Shown: positions 56,431 through 64,000 of the stretch, one piece after another
Layout: the number at the start of each line of letters is the position of its first letter
Numbering within the stretch: the first letter of the stretch is position 1
Program-made: the position numbers and the translations under genes
Assembly: GCA_034509425.1 (NCBI GenBank)
Contig: JAVTVJ010000132.1
Span: 4,361,470-4,425,469, forward strand
Source: Eopsaltria australis
Taxonomy: Eukaryota; Chordata; Aves; Passeriformes; Petroicidae
Direction: 5' to 3'
DNA: 64,000 nucleotides
The notes under the pieces: generated by a model
Seen by the model: the letters and a program-made list of their open reading frames with translations, nothing else
Told to the model about the DNA's origin: nothing
Databases searched by the model: none

Positions 56431-59400
56431 TCCAGCAAGGGCGGCTGAAACACTTGTGAATCAGCTCTTGAAGTGCTCCAGTGTCCTGGACAGGCACGTT
56501 AACATAATAAAGAACTTAATAACCAGTGGCTATTGTGACCTGATGGTGACCTAAGCTGCTCTCACATGGTCCATGCATCAGTACCCCAATTTGCACATAG
56601 TAGCCTGATTTAGATAATGCACCAATATGGCTACAAAGTTTCCAGTTGGTTTTTGGGGTGGGTAAAGGTTACTTACGCCATTCTGTATGGGGACTATGCC
56701 TTTCTCTGTCTCATGTGAAAGAACACCATGTGCTTGCTTATCCTCCTTTTTCCTAGAGAAAGCACTTTCACTGCATTTATAGTGTTTGCCCTTTCCTTTT
56801 GAACTCTGGTCATTTATGTTTGTTTTCACTTCTGCTTCCCCAGTGTTGAGTCCTACCTTTTCTACTAACTTTCCCTGAATGTCTCTATTTCTTCATTGAA
56901 TTCTGTTTCTGGCCTCAAAGTTATTTGCCTGTGTTTACAGGGAGAGTAGATATGTATGTAAATGGAGTTGTCTTTGCCATGGTAATATGATCTTCAAAGG
57001 CTTGGACTACAGTCACTTTGCTGCATTCTTTACATAAAATGTTTGTCTTGGCAAGTTTCTGCCAATGGAGTGCTGCAAGGGCCCAGTCCTGCTAATTGCC
57101 TTCTGCTCCCAGTGAACTGATGGGGCTTGTATGCATAAAAAATGAACTCTAATTTTGGAGTTGCATGGTCCTTAGACAGTTATGTTCACGTTCTTCCATT
57201 TTGCCCATTCTTTACCAAGGTAGTCTGGAAGTGATCATTAACTCTTAACTTTTCATGACCATTTGGTGTGTGTTAAAATACAGGAGTCCATAGCAGCGGA
57301 GGAAGGTAGCCAGCTTCCAGTCCAACATGGAAACCTTTATGTAGGCAGTCCACAGGGAGTCCTGATTGAGGCATCACTGCCTGTTTTTGTCTTTTCTATC
57401 AAAGCTGGCCAGTGTGTGCTGTGGGCTAACAAAACAGAAGCTGTTTTAGGCAAGAAGGCTGCACACCCCAGGCATAGGGAGAGGTTTGCTGGGAGAGAGG
57501 ATATGTAATATCAAGAGCAAAGCAGGAAGAGAGTACATCAGTACTGTGTCATCAGCTTGTACTGCAAACCCCACCACAGCACAAAATTTTCAATGGAGTA
57601 GACCCACACCTCAAAAGAGATCTGAAAAGTGATAAATAAGTGAACACACAGATGATTCTATTGCAGCTTTCTCTAGCCCCTAAGTCTAAAACCTTTTCTG
57701 TGTTCCGATACTTTCCTGATCTTGGGACTATGGAAGATGGAAAGGAGCTCCCACTGCTGTCCTTAGCTCCTGTCCTGGTTTTCCAGAGGTCACATATTGG
57801 GGATTACCCAGGCTCCCAGCCCACTGGGTGCCTGCTTATAGCATGACCCCTCAAACCTTACCTGGAAGAACTCAGAGGAGGGAACAGTGGCACGACATGG
57901 ATGGAGAAAGATGATTCACAGGATTTATTTTGTAGCTATCAGAGCTACAGTCTTACAGACACAGCAGCTTTTCATCAGAGGGTATTAATTTATATAGTCA
58001 CAAGTGGTATTCCCTATTTGCCCTGGAAATTGAGACTGAAGCTGTTTATCTGTTGATGTACAAACTGCTGTAACTGAGGGGGGTGTTCTCAAAATCCCAC
58101 TTCCCAGAACCTGCTGGCCCCAGTTTTTTGCTGCTTGAACATATGTGGAGTACTGTGGTTTATCCAGGCCTCAAACTAGTCTAGCTGTTTAAGGTAAAAA
58201 CCAGAGTTGGGCAACTGTTTAGAAACTATAGTGAAAGAGCACAAAAGTGCTCTCAAAAGGTGTATAAAAAAAACCCCACAAAATTTCATAAAGATGCTTG
58301 CCATGTGGATAATTTAGCATTTACATTGTTGTGGGGTGTTCTGATACAGTTGCATGTTTTACTCAAGTCAAGAATGCTGCAGCCAGTTGCAAGAATGGAG
58401 AGAATTTCAGCAAGGGGAGAGTGTGCTAATTATCCACACAAGATGTTCACATTCAGTGCTGCGTTTCACGTGTTTTCATGTCTGCTGAAGCAAGGCAAGA
58501 AAAGTGTTGTGCTGGGGCAGTGTGCGTGCATGTCTTAGAGCTGAATAGATGTAAATGGTTAAAAAGGGGTTCTCTGCTAGAGAGGAGGAGGGGAAAGTAA
58601 GTGTGCATTCCCAAAAAAGTACATTCCCAAAATAAAAAGCTTACATCATGGGTCTCTTCAGTTTTCCCACACTTCTTCCCTAATTATTGTCCTGCAGGAC
58701 AGCTGATCTATTTCAAACAGGAAGCTGTTTACAGATAACACTTGCAACTGTTTTGTCTGATTTGTTGAACTGTCGAAAAGCAAAAGACAACCTCTTTTCA
58801 AATTAAAAACTGTCAGACTTCTGTAAACAGCAGCAATGAGGTTCATCTGTGCAGTGTCCCTGCAGGCACAGAGCGTTGTGCAGTTCCCATTCTCTCAGCA
58901 GCCATAAGGTAAGAGACTTCTGTGCTTTTACTCTGTAAAAACATGTAGAGGAAAAAGTCTGGATGTTTGTTAGGAGACTGTTTTGTTTATGGCAAATTGT
59001 GATTGACAATTCCCAAATAGTAGGGGAAGGTAAAGGATAAAAGAGCCTGCTCGAGTCTATCAGATAACATTAGACCTTTTTATTGAGAAGCATCCATGTG
59101 GGTTAGATCACTGAATGCCAGTTTAGTTTAGGGGGGGTTGTATTTAAAATATGCAAATACCATTGTAAGAGCTAGCTTGCCTTTTAGCAGGAAAGGACAA
59201 AACAGTATATGAATTTTAACTTTTCCTACAATTGGAACTTATTTTACTTCATTCTTGAGTTGTCATTCCTGATAACAGACATAGGCAGTTGTCTGTTTCC
59301 CACTTTTAAAAGTATATTTTAATACAACTGCAAAGCAGAGAATGAAGAGAATGGAATTGCAGAAGTGAAACATATGACAGAAGGTCCAGTAAGGACTGGA

Positions 59401-61425
59401 ATTATACTGCTAGATAATTAAGAGCAATCCTGGTGAAAACCAAATCATGTTGGGAATAGTACTATGCAGAAGTTCTTAATGAGATATAAGGATGTATAGT
59501 GATACAAAATCTTGGTCCAAGTGAGCAGGAATATGAGAGTAAGCCATACCTCAGTAAGCAGTAGGGCACATGCCTGCTTTTCAGTCATGAGCTATGTAAA
59601 CTAGGATTCATAAGGGACTTGCAAGTTTCCATTCTGACCTCTGTGCTTACATATGTGTTCAGTGTAGGCAATGAATTTTGGAGGGGGGTTGTTTTCTGGC
59701 AAAATCAAATCACTGTGGAGAAGTGACTTTACTTATCATACAGTGAAACATATAAACTGGACTGGAAATACTGTGATTTTGTGTATTGCTGCAAAACCAA
59801 TACACTTTGATTCTTGGGTATTGAAAGATTTTTAAAATGTGGCAAATGTAAAAACTGCTGCCCTATGCTTTACTCTCTGTAGTTGAGATCTTTGTATTTC
59901 ATGTCTATGTATTGTTTACATGTTCATGAACATTTAAGGCATTACGGTGATCAGAAGATATAAAACACAGATTTAAAAGCCACACTTACAACAATGATAC
60001 TATCCTTAAAATTTCAGTGTGTTACTGATGCAGCATAAATAAGGTGTGCCAGTGTTGTAGACAAGAAGTAAGACTTTCAAGTTGAGTTTTACTTTTAAAG
60101 AAGTTTGGACTGTCTTTCATAAAATTCCTAGATATATCTGCTAAAATGAAATTTTTGTTTTAGTTAGTACATGAAAGATAATGTGTAAGTTAAATTCACA
60201 GTCAAAATAGCATTTTAAACATGTCATAGTCCTACAGTCAGCAGAGAATTGCACTGTGGAAGCAGCAGAAATCTACTGTGTAACTTCTAATTGTATGTTA
60301 TGTTCAACGCTATTTTTTTCTGATTATTTTGAGTGATTTTACACTGTTTCTAAAGCTCTTTTTAGTCATCTCCAGGGCTGTCCAAAAATTCTTGAACTAG
60401 AATCCTTTTGAAGTAGGACGACTTTTGGCAGAGTAGCTTTTTAAAGAAAAGTGTCAGTTTTCTGGGATAGTTTAGTTCTTTTGTCAAATTATTTTGGCTG
60501 AAAACCAGGAGAGTTTAGCCAAAAATATTCTCATGGTGTCTCTTGGGAAGTGTAGTTTGTGCTTTGCATTGCTTTTCACTACTGGCTGAACTTCACAGCT
60601 GAACCATGCTTTCCATAAGGCTGTGTGGTCAGGGTCTCGCTATTTTAATTTCCCTTGATGAAAGGAGTGTTAGGATGTATTTTGGAAAAGTTAGTCTTGT
60701 GAAAGAGGCACAGACTTGGCTCATAAGGCATCAGCTGGTTGATAACTAGTTGGCACCTTCTTAAAATTTGAATGTTTCCTTCTGGTTTGCACATGAGCCA
60801 CAGCCCATCCTGGTTTTCAGCCATAAGAGCAGGACCCTTCAAGAGAGTGTCAGCAGAAGGTTTAAAGCCTTTTGATGTTTTTAGCCATGCAAACACTGGT
60901 ACAAGGGAGAGAACATTTAATGACATTTCTAAGGCTTTGTTAATGCTTCTGCCAACTTTTGTGCTAAAAGTGTTCCATTTTATATATTTGGAACTGAAAA
61001 ATGCAAGGGAGTATTGCTGGATTTTACAGTCTTTTAAGTACTCAAGTCAAGAAGAAAACAACCTACTAGGAGCCTAAAGCTATAGAAAGAGGTGGTTTTG
61101 AAAATCCAGCAATGTGTCATCTCACCCATCTAAGTGCTTCTTCAGAAAAATCTAGTCCTGGGTTATTTGCCTGTAGTTTTATAAGATGTTTTTAGGAAAG
61201 CAAAGAGCAGAAGTTGGTCTGCTTGAGCTCTTCATCAGTGCATCAATCTCTTAATTTTTCCTTAGGATCCGAGGATCCTTAGCTTCTGGGATTATTTGGA
61301 TGCTGCTTCCTCAAAACTTTATCATAAGATTAGTTAGGAGGTCCATAGGGTGTCCTGGAGGCTAGGACAGAGCAATATGACAAATGGTGAGGAGTTTTAG
61401 GGTTTTTATTGGTTTCCTTCTACAC

Positions 61426-61480
61426 TGAATCACAGAACAGTTTGGGTTGGAAGGGACTTCTAAAGATCTAGTCCAACAGC
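61426..61480 (-). mobile_element. CR1 3'-end stub, minus orientation
   Basis: 'tgaatcacagaacagtttgggttggaagggacttctaaagatctagtcc' is the reverse complement of the CR1 3' terminus, about 55 bases, well preserved for its length. Confidence 0.8.
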
Positions 61481-63403
61481 ACATGAATGAAACATAGACA
61501 TGAATAAATAGTTTCACAGTGCTGCAAGTTGGATGCCAGAGCCAAACCAAGAACGGGCAATGTTTATGTGCAATGCAGAGTGAGTCGAGGAGAGCTAAGT
61601 GCTGAAGAAAGTGACTCAGCACAGTCAGACAAGTGTGTGATGACAACAGCAGCCATCTGAAAATTGCTTGTGAGAGGTGCTCCACAATTCTCTCTGCTGG
61701 ATGTGGAAGTGGATCAATTCACCATCTTTAGTGCCAAATGCTGCAGGAGCTAGAGTTCTGGAAGGTGGAAGCTTACCTTGAATTTGTGTGCTGAATTGTC
61801 CTTCAAGCATGGAGATTTTGAAAAACGGCTCTGAGAAAAGTGTTTTCTAGAGTTCTCTTTGAAAAATAGACTGCTGCTCCCCAGCTGTCACACAGTAACC
61901 TGCTGTCTGGGGCCACATACCTGGGAAATAGGAGGTCTAAATGCAGCTCATTGCATGCTCCAAACCTCCACCTCCCAGCTGCTGAAAAGGTGCCCTTGTA
62001 ACTAACCCACATGGTAATTTGGTGTGCTTGGAGGAGACTGAATGATTTTGGATGTGTTTCCTTGATGGAAATGGGCTAGGTGGGAGAAGAGTGTCTTGTT
62101 ACTCTCCTCCGGCAAGATGTTGACCATCTCTGGTCTGTGCAGTAAGAAAAGCTTAAGCACTCAAGTTTTCCAGTAAAACCACAGGAGCCTCCTATCTCTT
62201 AAGGTGGCTGAATTATTAGGAGATAGTTTTGAATGCTTTGTTTGAACCTGGTATGAGGCCACAGAGAGATTCAGAGGTAGTGTTGCCTGTATTGAACTCA
62301 AGCATCTCTCACTTGGAGGTTTAGAGGTGAAAATGGGGGAAAAAGATGGAGAGTGGAAAAAGAAACTGCTTTGGCTTTGGCTGTTTTTTGAATAGGGACC
62401 TTGAAGAATGAAGCTGTATCCATAGATGTGCTCAAGTTCCTGGTGCCTGTCTTGGTCTGGTCTTAAGCATGGCTCTCTCTGTGATTGTTTAGTTTTTGTT
62501 GTTTGCTAATTGTGGAATATACATAAATAATAACAACAACCGAAAAAGAAATCCTACAGACAGTAGTCGAAGATTTTCTGTTTAATTTGTGTGGTTTTCA
62601 GGCTTAGTTGTGGACCACCCCAAAATATCCTGTGATGGTGCTGATGACTTTAGCAGATACTGAAACCTGCTAACATTATGTATGCATTTATTCATCTTTG
62701 GTGGACTCTTTAGAAATGATCTATGGGCCTTCAGGAGATCATGCATGAGATGTTGATTTGATCTCCATCTCATCTGAATGCCAGGGCCAATCTGCTCTTT
62801 GGAAGGACAAAATTATATAAGTGATTGTATAATTTTAATTCTACTTATATGTAGAATTTTTTATTATCATCAGAGAAAGTTTTGTAAGTGATCTAATTTT
62901 TGGGAATTAAAAGAAAGAGCTATAAAAAATTGATATGAAAGAACTGGCATTGTTAGATGGCACAGTAAAAATAGCCAATCAATTAAAAACACCAGACATG
63001 AATCTAATGAAGGCCTAGCACAGGAAACAGAAAAAAAAAACCCCTTATTAAATAGAAAAGAAAAATGTGTGTCAATGAGCTTTCTTGTCAGAATGGTGTT
63101 AACAAGAAAACAAGTCTCTGATGGCTCACTGGAGTTACGTTCAAGAAATGTTAAGGAAACAGATACTGAGAACATGTGGAAGAGCAAGACAAGGACTGAT
63201 GGTGCTGAGGAGACTCCAGGGTGCTGGATCTGTCAGCAGTACCTACAGATGCACTTGCAGTGTTTCTAGCTGTGCAATGAACTTGCAGTTTAAAGCTAAT
63301 GTAGAGATGAAGTGAGATGATGTAATGAGAGCCATGCTATGAGCTGCAGCTGAAAAAACTCTTTATTGGAGGTTATCTTCCTTTGCTGTTTAATATCTTC
63401 ATG

Positions 63404-63775
63404 GATTGGGTTTGTTCAGCCGGAAGAGAAGGCTTTGGGGTGACCTAATTGCGGCCTCCCAGTACCTGACAGGAACTTATAGGAAAGATGGACAGGGACT
63501 TTTAACAAAGGCCTGTAGTGACAGGACAGGTGTAAAGGGCTTCAAACTGAAACAAAGCAGGTTTAAATTAGATGTTAAAAAATATTCTTTACTGTGAGGC
63601 ACTGAAACTGGCTGCCCAGACAAGTTGTGGATGCCCCATCCCTGGAAGTGTTCAAGGCCAGGTTGGAGCTCTGAGCAACCTGGTCTAGTGGAAGGTCCCT
63701 GCCCATGGCCAAGGGGTTGGAACCAGATGATCTTTAAGGTCCCTTCCAACCCAGGCCATGATATAAGTATGATAT
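63404..63775 (+). mobile_element. CR1 3' fragment, plus orientation
   Basis: Well-preserved CR1 3' region: 'attgggtttgttcagccggaagagaaggc', 'gacctaattgcggcctcccagtacctga', 'ataggaaagatggacaggga', 'gtggatgccccatccctggaagtgttcaaggcc', 'gagcaacctggtctagtggaag', 'gatgatctttaaggtcccttccaaccc', then a decayed tail. It is 5' truncated and looks younger than most other copies in the window. Confidence 0.93.
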
Positions 63776-64000
63776 AATATATGATTGATACGTCAGAATT
63801 GCCTTTTATGTAATTGACAGACTGTCTCCTAAGCAACTCTATTTAAACATGCATTTGCCTATTTATGCTTAATGTACAAGTGATTGCATTCACACTGTTC
63901 CTTGATTTTAAGGAAGATGACATTAAACATTGCAACTACACTGCTGAGTTCATGGACTTTCTGATATGTATAGAGCTGATGCCTCTTTATTTTTTTGGCA

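Larger units (their letters stand above)
50715..64000. other. Region downstream of RPS7, no gene recognised
   Basis: 13.3 kb containing CR1 fragments at 55318-56430, 61426-61480 and 63404-63775, a poly-A run near 54287-54300, and otherwise unassigned AT-rich DNA. Open frames up to 165 codons (54374-54871, plus strand, no ATG at its start) show no familiar motif or splice context. The synteny neighbour COLEC11 (collagen-like repeats plus C-type lectin domain) was looked for and not seen. Confidence 0.65.

Noticed and set aside
57640..57900. 'tgtcctggtttt' string at about 57771 as a possible avian LTR start
   Set aside because: No matching LTR end, target-site duplication or internal retroviral sequence could be seen nearby.
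60645..61077. Overlapping 93-codon minus and 101-codon plus open frames
   Set aside because: No motif recognised on either strand and no consistent splice signals; could not be supported as a gene or named repeat.
50715..64000. Search for COLEC11 exons expected downstream from synteny
   Set aside because: No Gly-X-Y collagen repeat and no C-type lectin motif was found in any frame; the gene probably begins beyond the window, or only an unrecognisable 5' non-coding exon is present.

Overview
The window reads as a piece of a bird nuclear chromosome. Introns are AT-rich, the genes have spliced vertebrate structure with canonical GT-AG junctions, three promoter CpG islands are present, and the interspersed repeats are overwhelmingly CR1 LINE fragments with the avian-type 3' end (the '...tctatgattctgtgattc' tail). 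No bacterial, organellar or viral gene organisation is seen. The species cannot be fixed from the sequence alone.

Four protein-coding genes are recognised by translating exons and joining them in phase. They lie in the order known from vertebrates (human 2p25.3): TRAPPC12 (+), ADI1 (-), RNASEH1 (-), RPS7 (+). About 1-17.3 kb is the 3' part of TRAPPC12: five coding exons giving the last ~200 residues (TPR region), stop at 17166, poly(A) signal at 17242. About 17.3-27.2 kb is intergenic DNA between the convergent 3' ends of TRAPPC12 and ADI1, with CR1 fragments and old repeat relics. About 27.2-31.4 kb is complete ADI1 (four exons, 183 aa, all four metal ligands intact). About 33.6-40.2 kb is complete RNASEH1 (eight exons, 292 or 298 aa, D-E-D-D catalytic set intact). 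About 40.2-43.6 kb separates the head-to-head RNASEH1 and RPS7. About 43.6-50.7 kb is complete RPS7 (one non-coding and six coding exons, 194 aa). From 50.7 kb to the end I recognise no gene, only CR1 pieces and unassigned sequence; the next gene expected from synteny (COLEC11) is not visible.

The four genes are neighbours by history, not a pathway: vesicle tethering and autophagy (TRAPPC12), methionine salvage (ADI1), RNA:DNA hybrid removal in nucleus and mitochondria (RNASEH1), and the 40S ribosomal subunit (RPS7). ADI1, RNASEH1 and RPS7 each start in a CpG island of housekeeping type. The RPS7 island holds a perfect NRF1 palindrome, a perfect TCTCGCGAGA element and a pyrimidine-rich (TOP) start.

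I found no previously undescribed system. The points most worth a second look are: an out-of-frame upstream ORF in RNASEH1 that spans the mitochondrial start codon and ends 10 bases before the nuclear one; an in-frame tandem splice acceptor in RNASEH1 exon 3; an internally deleted CR1 with a sharp junction in the reverse-transcriptase ORF; a very short ADI1 3' UTR abutted by a CR1; and an old inverted repeat near 20.3 kb.
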